A stretch of DNA of 64,000 bases, taken from positions 248,001-312,000 of the forward strand of contig NZ_FOSB01000002.1 of assembly GCF_900114165.1 (NCBI RefSeq), read 5' to 3'. This document shows, in pieces, positions 51,915-61,768 of the stretch (the first letter of the stretch is position 1; each line of letters starts with the position of its first letter). The translations under genes were made by a program, and so were the position numbers. The stretch comes from Halobacillus dabanensis (lineage in GTDB: Bacteria > Bacillota > Bacilli > Bacillales > Halobacillaceae). Below the pieces are notes generated by a model that saw only the letters and a list, made by a program, of their open reading frames with translations, was not told the origin of the DNA and did not search any database.

Positions 51915-52610
51915 CTAAGACGATTCTGCTCCGACAACTGGTTGTTTCTTCCTAAAGAAACTCCGGATATAAAGGGAAACACCCAATGTTAATAATAATC
52001 CGCCCACAAGGTAATATAGGAGAGGAGAACCTTCTCCTGTCTGTGGGAGCATCCCACCTTCTGATGATCCTGTTGGTTGATCTGCCTGGCTCTGTGGAGA
52101 ACCCTCTCCCTGATCAGGTGTTGACACTGGAGGTATATCACCTTCTGCAAAGAACGTAAAGCCCACTTCTGTTGCCAACCCTTGAAATTCATTCCCTGAT
52201 TCGTATGGAAACTCCACCTTCAAAGTCATTTCATCGGCGTTTTTTGCTGCAAGCTTTCTTGCTGAAATCTTTTCAAAGTCTGATAGATGACCAGCAAATA
52301 CTTGCTCACCTTCAATTTCCAGGATGAAGGTTAATTGGTTATACAATTTTTCTGATCCGCTTTTATGTGAGGAGGTCATTGTGTATTGGAGATTCTGAGT
52401 GCCATCGTTATTCAAAGCAAAGGAGCGGACTGCATAATCACCCGGCTTAAAGTTTTCGATATCAATGACTCGTTCGTGCGAGGTTGAAAGATCAATCTCC
52501 GAAGCATCTTCTAATGCCTTGGTTGACCCGATCGGTTGGAAGAGGACGAAGAGTAAAATACATATACTATAAATGCTGAAGAATTTAAGAAAGAGAGGGA
52601 GTTTTTTCAT
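51915..52610 (-). CDS. TasA-like matrix protein with LPQTG cell-wall sorting signal
   Basis: 231 residues. Signal peptide 1-33. Residues 36-155 follow the TasA/camelysin pattern: IDLSTSHERVIDIENFKPGD with YAVRSFALNNDGTQNLQY corresponds to the LKPGD-RSF segment of the neighbouring TasA. A Ser/Gly/Gln spacer (about 158-190) leads to LPQTG near 191, a hydrophobic helix and RKK, the classical sorting signal. It could anchor TasA fibres covalently to peptidoglycan through the sortase encoded next. ATG 52610 follows AAAGGAG. TasA-family proteins with sorting signals are uncommon in what I know of Bacillus. Confidence 0.8.
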   Translation of the reverse strand: MKKLPLFLKFFSIYSICILLFVLFQPIGSTKALEDASEIDLSTSHERVIDIENFKPGDYAVRSFALNNDGTQNLQYTMTSSHKSGSEKLYNQLTFILEIEGEQVFAGHLSDFEKISARKLAAKNADEMTLKVEFPYESGNEFQGLATEVGFTFFAEGDIPPVSTPDQGEGSPQSQADQPTGSSEGGMLPQTGEGSPLLYYLVGGLLLTLGVSLYIRSFFRKKQPVVGAESS

Positions 52611-52639
52611 AATAGGATCTCCTTTAGTGTTAGTAAAGA

Positions 52640-52667
52640 AAAGGCGGGAGGAATCCCCCCCACCCTT
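52640..52667 (-). terminator. Attenuator hairpin behind tasA
   Basis: AAAGGCGGGAGG pairs with CCCCCCACCCTTT with small irregularities, and TTTTC follows on the minus strand. Partial termination here would make TasA the most abundant product. Confidence 0.55.
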
Positions 52668-52676
52668 TGAAACAAC

Positions 52677-53270
52677 TTATCTAGCTTCTCCAGCTCCCTG
52701 CTTACCTTCAAATTTCCAAGTAAGCTCAAGGCCATCCCCTTGGAATTGGTTTTGATCCTGGTTATTTTCTACAAATTCGTATTGTACATAGAGAGTATCA
52801 GATGTTCCAGCTGCAAGGTTACCGCCTCTTTCGGCAAGCCAGCCACTAAATATATTACCTTCAATCACATCAGGACTCATCCCCTTCAAATCCGCTAGGG
52901 TAGTAGAGAATATAGGTGCATCTAACTTATCAGCATTCAGTAAGAAATTCACTCTAATGTGCTTACCCAAATCTTGAGAATTATCACCCTCAGCGTCACT
53001 AACAGAATAATCAGTATCTAGATTAATAGAAGCAATATCCAAAGATCCACCATTTACTAAGTCAAATGAACGAAGCATTGTATCCCCTGGCTTAAGATTC
53101 CCTACATCAATAACTGTTGTTGGATCCGCAGATAAATCTAATGTACCTGCAGCAAATGATCCGCTAGCCTCAGCTGTATCACTGAAGTAGGCAAACGTTC
53201 CTCCACCCACCAAAGACAATCCCAAAGCCGCTGATGCAACACCCAAACCTAATTTCTTTTTCAAACCCAT
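52677..53270 (-). CDS. tasA: TasA/camelysin (CalY) family biofilm fibre protein
   Basis: 197-residue secreted protein that in Bacillus polymerises into the amyloid-like matrix fibre. The signal peptide (LGLGVASAALGLSLVGGG) ends in the SipW-type context TFAYFSDTAEASGSFAAGTL, from which mature fibres begin. The core keeps LDLSADPTTVIDVGNLKPGD and TMLRSFDLVNGGSLDIASI. The C-terminal strand region LELTWKFEGKQ closes the jelly roll. ATG 53270 follows AAGGAGG. It is downstream of sipW, which processes it, and upstream of a sortable TasA-like protein. Confidence 0.9.
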   Translation of the reverse strand: MGLKKKLGLGVASAALGLSLVGGGTFAYFSDTAEASGSFAAGTLDLSADPTTVIDVGNLKPGDTMLRSFDLVNGGSLDIASINLDTDYSVSDAEGDNSQDLGKHIRVNFLLNADKLDAPIFSTTLADLKGMSPDVIEGNIFSGWLAERGGNLAAGTSDTLYVQYEFVENNQDQNQFQGDGLELTWKFEGKQGAGEAR

Positions 53271-53338
53271 GTAACTTCCTCCTTAAAATTTATGTTTTTT
53301 TATATTGAATCCTTGCTTATGTACAAGGAGTACAACCG

Positions 53339-53896
53339 TTAAGCCTTTGCAGATTCTTTCTCTTTGTTATCTTCAAGTTTGGAAATCTCTCTCCAGATGG
53401 AGATACATCCATAACCAAACAACCCAACTCCCGGAACGACTAGTAATAAAAGAGATCCTAGCTTGGAATTAGCAAAATCCATCACATAACCAATATAGGG
53501 AACCGTGAAATCCACATACTTACCAACGACATTGCTTGCTAACACTGGTTCCAGGTCAGCGCCATCATTGTTATCTCCCTTGGTGACATAGCTGGTATTT
53601 TCGCCTGATCCTTTAACCTCTATGATTCTGTGAGTGACGAGAACGCCTTCCTCACGGAGAAATGTAATAACATCGCCCTTTTTATACTGAGTTCCATCAT
53701 CGGTAGGTTCTATCGCAACAATCGAACCTGTTTGGAACGTAGGTTCCATAGAACCGGAAAGGACAGTTTTTAATTGATATCCCATAAACGTGGATTCACC
53801 GCCAGAGATTTTAGAAACAGCCACTATGACTACCATGAAAATTAATATCCCATACAGTAGAAATGTCATGAGTGTACTCAATACATTTTTCATCAT
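53339..53896 (-). CDS. sipW: Signal peptidase I, SipW type
   Basis: 185-residue membrane protease of the ER-type. The nucleophile is Ser in KTVLSGSMEPTFQTGSIV near 48; the usual Lys general base is replaced by His in GVLVTHRIIEVKG near 88, the mark of SipW. YVTKGDNNDGADLEPV near 102 is the third box. Two helices (8-30 and 148-168) anchor it. It overlaps the upstream gene by four bases; AAGGAG stands before the paired ATGs (53896/53893). SipW removes the signal peptides of TasA and TapA. Confidence 0.9.
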   Translation of the reverse strand: MMKNVLSTLMTFLLYGILIFMVVIVAVSKISGGESTFMGYQLKTVLSGSMEPTFQTGSIVAIEPTDDGTQYKKGDVITFLREEGVLVTHRIIEVKGSGENTSYVTKGDNNDGADLEPVLASNVVGKYVDFTVPYIGYVMDFANSKLGSLLLLVVPGVGLFGYGCISIWREISKLEDNKEKESAKA

Positions 53897-55251
53897 GAAT
53901 CTCCTTCTTTAGATGTTTTAGTTTTCTTTTCTTTAGAAGTGTCTTGCCCTTGGCCTGAAGAGTTTCCTTCTTCTCCATCATTTTTTGAGGACTGATCTTT
54001 ATTATTTTTTGTACTCTCCGCAGAGGAAGAGTGTTTTCCTTGCGAATCTTTTTTCTCTTCTGGCTCATCTACTTTCTTTTTATCTTTTGATTCATCTGTT
54101 CCTTTTTCTGATGTTTGTTCATTGCTGGAAGAGGACTTATCGTTACTTGATTTATCTTCTTTATTCTCCTCTTTACTTACTTGTTTATTTTCGGGACCGT
54201 CATCCTCTTTGCTTTCCTCTTTTTCTTCAGAAGAATCATCCGATGTTTCTTTCTGACTGTCCTGCTGCTCTCCTTGATCCTTTTTAGCTTTTTGCTCTTC
54301 TGCTTCTTTCTGTTCTTCTTTCTCTTTTTCAGCCTTCTCTTTTGCTTCCTTCAGTTTTTCTTCTTCCTCTTTTTCAGCCTTTTCTTTCGCTATCTTCTCT
54401 TTCTCCTCTTTTTCCAACTGCTTAATAATGGCTTGTAGAGAAGCGATTTCTTCTTCTATCTTTTTCTTCTCTTCTTTCATCGTCTGGTTATTCTTTTCTA
54501 ACTGTTTTTTAGGAGACGTGAAGATTTCATTGATGGAAGCTTGAAAATCCTCCCAAATTGCTGTCCCTATGGCGGGAGAAGCATTCTGACCAAACTGATT
54601 GGTATTATAATAGAATAAAAGCTTTTCAATTTGTTTGTGATTCAACCCACTCTTGACCATTAGATCCTTTAATGTATCACCTGCTAATGGATATTGATCC
54701 TGTAAGCAAGAAGCTGTTGTCTGATCTGAAAGTTGAGCAATCCTTACAAATAATTTATAGATAGTATGGGCTCTCTCTTTAAGGTTTTCTTTTTCAATGT
54801 CCAGGCTTTTATCCAATTGCAAGCGATCGTTTTGTAATTTTTCCAGTTTCGTCAGTTTATCTTTCAGTAGTTTTTCTTCCTCCTTCAATTGTTGCAAGGA
54901 ATATTCCGATAACCCTGCTATTCGCTCAAAAGAAGACGTATAACTAGTAACCTCTGGAATATTTTTCACTTCATTATTAAAGAGAAGAAGTTCTTCTTTC
55001 ACGTCTGAGAACAGTTCATTTATATATCCGGGGAACACTTCACAAGCTTGTATTTGCGAGGTTGCCACATCCGAATCGTTAAATGCCCCTAACGTCTTAC
55101 CAACAAATTGAGAACTTGTACCGACAATCAGTGAACTAATTGCAACACTGCATGTAATGTGTTTGGTCGTTTTCACCATCCGCGTTTTGCGCTGTCTTCT
55201 AAATTTATCCCTTCTTGGCTCCAGAGGATCTCCCCCCTTTTTCACAATCAT
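53893..55251 (-). CDS. TapA-like secreted accessory protein with long acidic/basic low-complexity tail
   Basis: 452 residues. After a basic N-terminus and signal helix (about 30-55), the mature part begins GAFNDSDVATSQIQACEVF, closely parallel to the start of mature TapA in Bacillus subtilis (AAFHD...QTC). Residues 60-290 are helical with coiled coils. From about 290 to the end it is extreme low complexity: Glu/Lys coiled coil, then Ser/Glu/Lys/Asp repeats. Position directly before sipW and tasA is that of tapA; it is much longer than TapA (about 250). The start is uncertain: ATG 55251 has no site, a rare CTG nine codons later follows GGGGGGAG, and ATG 55182 is possible. Role: probable nucleator or anchor of TasA fibres. 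Confidence 0.65.
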   Translation of the reverse strand: MIVKKGGDPLEPRRDKFRRQRKTRMVKTTKHITCSVAISSLIVGTSSQFVGKTLGAFNDSDVATSQIQACEVFPGYINELFSDVKEELLLFNNEVKNIPEVTSYTSSFERIAGLSEYSLQQLKEEEKLLKDKLTKLEKLQNDRLQLDKSLDIEKENLKERAHTIYKLFVRIAQLSDQTTASCLQDQYPLAGDTLKDLMVKSGLNHKQIEKLLFYYNTNQFGQNASPAIGTAIWEDFQASINEIFTSPKKQLEKNNQTMKEEKKKIEEEIASLQAIIKQLEKEEKEKIAKEKAEKEEEEKLKEAKEKAEKEKEEQKEAEEQKAKKDQGEQQDSQKETSDDSSEEKEESKEDDGPENKQVSKEENKEDKSSNDKSSSSNEQTSEKGTDESKDKKKVDEPEEKKDSQGKHSSSAESTKNNKDQSSKNDGEEGNSSGQGQDTSKEKKTKTSKEGDS

Positions 55252-55253
55252 TC

Positions 55254-55445
55254 GTTCTTGAAAATCAATTTTTGTTCTTTATTAAGAATACTGTAACCTG
55301 ATTATAGTACCTAAGTTATTTTATGGAAAACTTTAAAAAGAACCATTATTCTTTATATAGAACAAAAAGTGTAGGTTAATCTTCGTATATCTCCATATAG
55401 CTTACAATTAATCAAAATTACACACTCCTATTTCTTATAAAGAAC
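55254..55445. promoter_or_regulatory. SinR-like operator cluster upstream of the matrix operon
   Basis: Heptamers matching GTTCTYT (plus) or its complement occur at 55274-55280 and, inverted, at 55337-55343 and 55439-55445; GTTCTTG at 55254 and TAGAAC at 55358-55363 are near matches. Several form small palindromes such as TTCTTTATATAGAAC. SinR represses tapA-sipW-tasA through such sites in Bacillus subtilis. No gene occupies 55252-55602. Confidence 0.55.
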
Positions 55446-55602
55446 AAAAAAGCAATGCTTGAAAAAGTTAATCGGAATATCAGACTTTTTCAGATTCAAG
55501 TGAGATAAAAATAGTCCTATAAAATATCAAAATTCTTAAAGGGAGGGAGTGCAAATAGATTGGAAAAAGTCTTTTTTCCATTCCTTACTGTTTCTTTTAA
55601 AA

Positions 55603-55644
55603 TAAAAAAAGAGCGCAAACCTCATCCGATGGAGGTTTGCGCTC
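55603..55644 (-). terminator. Strong intrinsic terminator after gnd
   Basis: GAGCGCAAACCTC and GAGGTTTGCGCTC form a perfect 13-bp stem, then CTTTTTTT on the minus strand. Confidence 0.85.
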
Positions 55645-55653
55645 TTATCTTGA

Positions 55654-57066
<1,413 letters not shown>

Positions 57067-57107
57067 TATCCGACCAAATCCTTTCCATTCTATCTAATAA
57101 AAATTTA

Positions 57108-58601
57108 TTACCACCACGTATTGCCATCTTCATTCAAGAGCTTCTCAGCCGCTTCCGGCCCTTCGGATCCTGCTTGATAGCCGTGAAGAGGAAGGGCATC
57201 ATTTTCGAACGCTTCTAAAATCGGCTGGATCCACTTCCAGGAAAGCTCGACTTCGTTCCAGTGCGCGAAATAGGTGGAGTGACCAAGCATGGCATCCCCC
57301 AACAAGTTCTCGTAGGCTTCCGGCTGAGCATCAAGGTTCTTGGTGAAGTTGATGTACGCCGGTTCGAATTTCTCGTTCGAATCATCTTTCAGGTTGATTC
57401 GTAAACCGACACTTTCGTTTGGATTAATTTCAATCATCAACAAGTTAGAAACCGCTCCTGCTGCATCTTCATCATCCTCGACTTCATTTTTGAATTCGAT
57501 GATGATCTTTGTTGATTTCTTATTCATACGCTTCCCTGTACGGATGTAAAAAGGAATGCCTTTCCAGTAGTTGTTGTCGATGTACAAGCGAGCTGCGAAG
57601 TATGTGTCATTGTTGGAGTCTTCGGCTACGCCTTCCTCTTCCATGTACCCTGGAATGTGTTCGGCATTGATTTCTCCCGCTTCGTACTGACCACGGACGA
57701 CATGCTTGGAAATCTCATCTGTTTCGACTGGTCGCAATGATTCCATGATCGCCTTCTTCTTCTCTTCAATCTGTTTCGGCGTCAATTTTTCCGGATGGTG
57801 AAGAGCTGTCATCATGACTAATTGCAACAGGTGGTTCTGCACCATATCGCGAATTGCTCCAGCTTTATCATAATAGCCGGCTCTAGTACCGACGCCCACT
57901 GTTTCACTCGCCGTAATCTGAACGTTGGCTATCTGTTGATGATTCCAAAGAGAACTCAAAATAGGATTCGGACGGATCAATGATTCAAGGTTCTGAACCA
58001 TCGGTTTTCCAAGATAGTGGTCAATGCGGAAGATTTCTTCCTCCTGGAAAACTTTCGTCAGTTCATCATTCAAGTGTCTCGCTGAATGCAAGTCGCTTCC
58101 GAAAGGCTTTTCTACAATCAGACGCTTCCAGCCATCCGTATCTGTAATGCCGCTCTCATGAAGCGATGCGGTAATCGGCTCCACCAATTTAGGTGCGACA
58201 GACATATAGAACAACCGATTCTCTGGAATAGAAAGCTCGCTTTCACGCTCTTCGATGAATGCCTTCAAACCTTTATAGGATTCTTCTTTCATTGCATCAA
58301 AAATAAAGTAACGGAAGACTTCGAGAAACGCTTCCAGATTGGATGTGTCGACATCTCTTCTAGAGAAGGTTTCCAGTGATTCCTTGATGATATTATGAAA
58401 ATCTTCCTTCGTATAAGGTCTGCGTCCCAATCCTACGACAGAGAGAGAGTTCGGCATTTTCCCTTCAAGATATAGGTTATAGAGGGCAGGGTAGATTTTC
58501 CGTTTTGCTAAATCCCCGCTGGCTCCGAATAAAACAAAGGTCATGTCGTCCATTCTTTCTACGGTATCGATTCCATGACTTGTCATGTGTTGTTGACTCA
58601 T
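57108..58601 (-). CDS. zwf: Glucose-6-phosphate 1-dehydrogenase
   Basis: 497 residues after choosing ATG 58601 (MSQQHMTSHGID), behind GGAGG; the frame extends to 58658 without conserved sequence. NADP motif FVLFGASGDLAKRKIYPALY near 22, active-site FRIDHYLGKPMVQNLESL near 185 with the conserved Lys and His, and EKPFGSDLHSARHLN near 165. It catalyses the first step of the oxidative pentose-phosphate pathway. It is followed by gnd, and the lactonase gene lies 530 bases upstream, so all three steps are encoded together. Confidence 0.93.
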   Translation of the reverse strand: MSQQHMTSHGIDTVERMDDMTFVLFGASGDLAKRKIYPALYNLYLEGKMPNSLSVVGLGRRPYTKEDFHNIIKESLETFSRRDVDTSNLEAFLEVFRYFIFDAMKEESYKGLKAFIEERESELSIPENRLFYMSVAPKLVEPITASLHESGITDTDGWKRLIVEKPFGSDLHSARHLNDELTKVFQEEEIFRIDHYLGKPMVQNLESLIRPNPILSSLWNHQQIANVQITASETVGVGTRAGYYDKAGAIRDMVQNHLLQLVMMTALHHPEKLTPKQIEEKKKAIMESLRPVETDEISKHVVRGQYEAGEINAEHIPGYMEEEGVAEDSNNDTYFAARLYIDNNYWKGIPFYIRTGKRMNKKSTKIIIEFKNEVEDDEDAAGAVSNLLMIEINPNESVGLRINLKDDSNEKFEPAYINFTKNLDAQPEAYENLLGDAMLGHSTYFAHWNEVELSWKWIQPILEAFENDALPLHGYQAGSEGPEAAEKLLNEDGNTWW

Positions 58602-58864
58602 TTTCGTGACTACCTCCTGTACTTTTACGCTTTTTCCAGTATAAAACATGACCACCAAATATGTAAGTAAACAGGCTTATATCCAGGTCACGGTTTATTG
58701 TTTGCTTCATGGTTCAGATTTATAAATGGCTAAGTTCCCATGAAAATTATTTTACTGAAAATTCGTCTATTTTTAAAGAGGCTGCAGGAGACACATAGTC
58801 CTTGTGAACCCTAATTTGAAGGGTGTGAGCCAAATGACGCTTTGTTTGTCTACTATACTCTTAG

Positions 58865-58878
58865 TGTGAGCGTTTTCA
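58865..58878. promoter_or_regulatory. cre-like site in the zwf upstream region
   Basis: TGTGAGCGTTTTCA matches the cre consensus at 13 of 14 positions. It lies about 265 bases before zwf; on the minus strand a TATAGT at 58854-58859 could be the -10 of a promoter that it would overlap. The interval 58602-59034 holds no gene; GCCTGAC (58930) and GTCAGGC (58993) are a further inverted pair. Confidence 0.4.
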
Positions 58879-59033
58879 CTCTTTTTTGCAATAGATTGAA
58901 AAAAATTTTCATGTTTTTTGTGTTTTCGTGCCTGACTTCTGGTGCGTTAGTGAACGAAAGGATACGTGACACGGAGGGGTTACTCTTTTAATGTCAGGCA
59001 TATTAAAATCGCTTGATATCGTTTCATTGCCCA

Positions 59034-59075
59034 ATAAAAAAGAAAACAGCCACCCTGGCTCAGGATGACTGTTTC
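59034..59075 (-). terminator. Intrinsic terminator after the lactonase gene
   Basis: GAAAACAG-CACCCTG pairs with CAGGATG-CTGTTTC allowing two mismatches, and TTTTTT follows on the minus strand. Confidence 0.68.
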
Positions 59076-59133
59076 ACCTATTTTTTCTGTTCATAAGTCG
59101 GTTCCTTAAGACCTGAAAGGGGAAGCGCTACAA

Positions 59134-60183
59134 TCATGCATCTCCAATAAATTTCACACAAACAGGTTCCGGTACGAAGACGTCAGATTGAATCAAGGAT
59201 AGCTTTCCTGTAGATTTGTCTCTCTCAAACAATGTCATCGTGTTTGATTTTTGGTTCGTAGCAATAAGGAAATCTTCGGAAGGATCCAGAACAAAGTCAC
59301 GCGGCCAATTTCCTTCGGTTGACGTCCAATCGATGAATGTTAATTGCCCTGTATCCTGGTCTACTTTATATACTGCAATGGTGTTATGCCCACGATTTCC
59401 GGCGTATACATATTGACCATCAGAAGAAATATGGATTGCACTTCCGTCGTTCGTTTCATTAAAATCCTGGGGAATGGTTGAAATCACCTGTTCATCTGAA
59501 AAACTTCCATCTTTCTCATCATAATGAAGGACAAGGATTTCTGAACTTAGTTCTGTCATCACATAGGCGAACTTTTTATTCGGGTGGAAGGTGATGTGTC
59601 TTGGACCACTACCTGGTTTTGTGTTGAAGACTTGGGCCTGATTTAATTTACCGTTATCAGAAAGATAGGTGATTACCCTGTCAGTTCCGAGATCGATGGC
59701 AACCACGTACTTTTCATCTGGTGTGAAACCGGCAAAATGCATGTGCGGTTTCTCCTGTCTTTCATGTGGACCGGTGCCCTCGTGTTCCACAACGGAAGCG
59801 GCGGGATCAAGGGAGCCATCTTTGTTTGTTAAATAGGATGCAATTTTCGTTGTATGATAATTAGCTGTCAACACCGTGCTTTTTTCGGAATCGACGCTCA
59901 CGTGGCATGGAGGTGACCCGACAGCGGTTTGACTATTTAATTTCGTCAATTCCCCGCTCTCCTCACCAATCGTAAAGGCTGTAACACCGCCGTCTTCTCC
60001 CTCTTTCGTGACCGCATATAAATTCTTATGGTCGTCACTCACCGTGACATACGTCGGGTTTGCCAGCTCTGCCGCTAGTTTCACATCTCTTAATTCTTTG
60101 TTGTCCGTATCGAGCGTAAACTGATAGACGCCTTTACTTTCCTGTTTGGTATAAGTTCCAACATATCCAGTATACTTTGTCAT
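59134..60183 (-). CDS. pgl: 6-phosphogluconolactonase, seven-bladed propeller type (YkgB family)
   Basis: 349 residues of the lactonase beta-propeller family, as in Bacillus YkgB/Pgl, hydrolysing 6-phosphogluconolactone. Repeated blade patterns are visible: YVGTYTKQESKGVYQFTLDT at the start, LANPTYVTVSDDHKNLYAVT near 40, GTGPHERQEKPHMHFAGFTP near 137, GSGPRHITFHPNKKFAYVMT near 183 and NWPRDFVLDPSEDFLIATNQ near 290. The HxR/His-rich central part contains the active-site residues of the family. ATG 60183 follows AAAGGAG. It is monocistronic and next to zwf-gnd. Confidence 0.87.
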   Translation of the reverse strand: MTKYTGYVGTYTKQESKGVYQFTLDTDNKELRDVKLAAELANPTYVTVSDDHKNLYAVTKEGEDGGVTAFTIGEESGELTKLNSQTAVGSPPCHVSVDSEKSTVLTANYHTTKIASYLTNKDGSLDPAASVVEHEGTGPHERQEKPHMHFAGFTPDEKYVVAIDLGTDRVITYLSDNGKLNQAQVFNTKPGSGPRHITFHPNKKFAYVMTELSSEILVLHYDEKDGSFSDEQVISTIPQDFNETNDGSAIHISSDGQYVYAGNRGHNTIAVYKVDQDTGQLTFIDWTSTEGNWPRDFVLDPSEDFLIATNQKSNTMTLFERDKSTGKLSLIQSDVFVPEPVCVKFIGDA

Positions 60184-60547
60184 CTTAAAACTCCTTTACG
60201 ATTAGTATGGAAATCTCGTTAGTCAAACTCTTCCTACCCATTATCACATAAAGGTATTTACTCCTAAATCGATAACTCTAATATTCATACGTTATCCGTA
60301 ATCTGGAGGTCTGTAAAGTTTACTGATTTCTTTTAAAATAACATAACATACCATCCTTTAAAAAATGAAAATAACATAGACGATATTATATCAAAAAATA
60401 AGAAGTTTATTTGTTGGATTGCTTTCCAAGTCAATCAAAAAACAGGAACTCTTATTGCTGGTTTATGGTCGAATGGGAAGCAGGTTGTTACCTCCATCGA
60501 TTTAACAAAGTGATACAATAGAAGAAACTATGAAGAGGAGGATGGAA
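60184..60547. other. Intergenic region between pgl and galM
   Basis: Must hold the divergent promoters of pgl and galM. The stretch 60337-60513 is an open frame with a protein-like end (TGTLIAGLWSNGKQVVTSID) but no start codon; it may be a remnant or chance. TACAAT at 60514-60519 is a possible -10 for galM, without a clear -35. Confidence 0.3.
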
Positions 60548-61588
60548 ATGAAGGTCACGGAAGAAAAACTACCAAACGGGTGGACCCAATACACTCTTAT
60601 TAACGATAAGGAAATGTCAGTAAAAGTTTTAAATTATGGAGGGATCATCAAAGAAATCAATGTTCCTGATAACAAAGGGAATATCGAGAATGTCGTACTT
60701 GGTTACCAGAAAGACGAAGATTACCTGGAAGACCCTAACTTTTTCGGTGCCCTGATAGGAAGAGTAGCCGGCCGGATTGCAGGCTCCACCTTTACCATCA
60801 ATGGAAAAAAGTACAACTTGGAAGCAAATGATGGCGAGAATCATATCCATGGAGGTTCTGGAGGGTTTCACAAACGGCTTTGGGAAACAAGCACATTCCA
60901 GGATCCTGAGCATGTCGGCCTTGTTCTTACTCTGCAAGTTCCTCATTTGAGTGATGGTTATCCTGGCGATGTTAACGTGAAAGTCACTTATCAACTCGAC
61001 AATGATAACCAATTAAAGGTAGATTACGAAGCAGTGAGTACCCAGGATACCGTCCTAACCTTAACTAACCATACATATTTCAACTTAAGTGGGTACGCAA
61101 AAAGAACTATCCACGATCATGAAGTGAAAATGCCCAGCAAACACTTTCTCGAACTGGATGAAGACCTGATTCCTAGTGGACACGTCCGCCATGTAGAAGG
61201 TACGCCTTTTGACTTTCGCCGTCCTACCCCTTTACGTACCGGGATAGAATCGGATTATGATCAGAACAAAATTGCAAAATCCGGCTATGACCATTACTTC
61301 CTTTTTTCTAAAGGAGATAAGAATATCATTGAGGTTAGAGATCACGACAGTGGAAGAATAATGATAGTGGAAACGGATCAGTCTGGTGTGGTGATGTATA
61401 CAGGAAATAACCTGACAGATGACCACCAGTTAGCTGAAAAACAATCGGAAAAGTATTTAGGCGTTTGTTTTGAAACACAAGGATCACCAGCCTCCCTCCA
61501 TCATCAAGATTTCCCTTCTATAGAATTAACAGCTAATACGATCTATTCGCAGCAAACCGTCTTCACTTTCCAAAATGAAAATCATTAA
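60548..61588 (+). CDS. galM: Aldose 1-epimerase (mutarotase)
   Basis: 346 residues starting at ATG 60548, five bases behind GAGGAGGAT. Interconverts alpha and beta anomers of glucose, galactose or xylose. Family features: VLNYGGIIKEINVPDNKGN near 32, FFGALIGRVAGRIAGSTFTI near 69, NHIHGGSGGFHKRLWE near 100 (His), TNHTYFNLSGY near 176 (His), GTPFDFRRPTPL near 227 and catalytic Glu in VCFETQGSPASLHHQDFP near 310. Proximity to xylAB suggests a role in xylose use, converting xylopyranose anomers before isomerisation. Confidence 0.9.
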   Translation: MKVTEEKLPNGWTQYTLINDKEMSVKVLNYGGIIKEINVPDNKGNIENVVLGYQKDEDYLEDPNFFGALIGRVAGRIAGSTFTINGKKYNLEANDGENHIHGGSGGFHKRLWETSTFQDPEHVGLVLTLQVPHLSDGYPGDVNVKVTYQLDNDNQLKVDYEAVSTQDTVLTLTNHTYFNLSGYAKRTIHDHEVKMPSKHFLELDEDLIPSGHVRHVEGTPFDFRRPTPLRTGIESDYDQNKIAKSGYDHYFLFSKGDKNIIEVRDHDSGRIMIVETDQSGVVMYTGNNLTDDHQLAEKQSEKYLGVCFETQGSPASLHHQDFPSIELTANTIYSQQTVFTFQNENH

Positions 61589-61688
61589 CAACTGCTCAAA
61601 TACAATGGAAAAAGCCAAATGCTTAGAATTATTTACTTTTCTTTTTAGTCCATAAAGAAAAGTGCGGGGATACAGGGACACCATAAAA

Positions 61689-61725
61689 AGAGCGTCTTAT
61701 CCAAAATGGTAAGACGCTCTCTTTA
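61689..61725. terminator. Terminator between galM and xylB
   Basis: AGAGCGTCTTA and TAAGACGCTCT form a perfect 11-bp stem with A/T flanks. It can serve both converging genes. Confidence 0.75.
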
Positions 61726-61768
61726 TTGATCACCTATAGGATTGCAGACGTTCATTCAACTCTTTCGT

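Noticed and set aside
54181..54438. Phe/Leu-rich frame antisense to the TapA-like tail
   Set aside because: It is the reverse reading of Glu/Lys codons and has no ribosome binding site.
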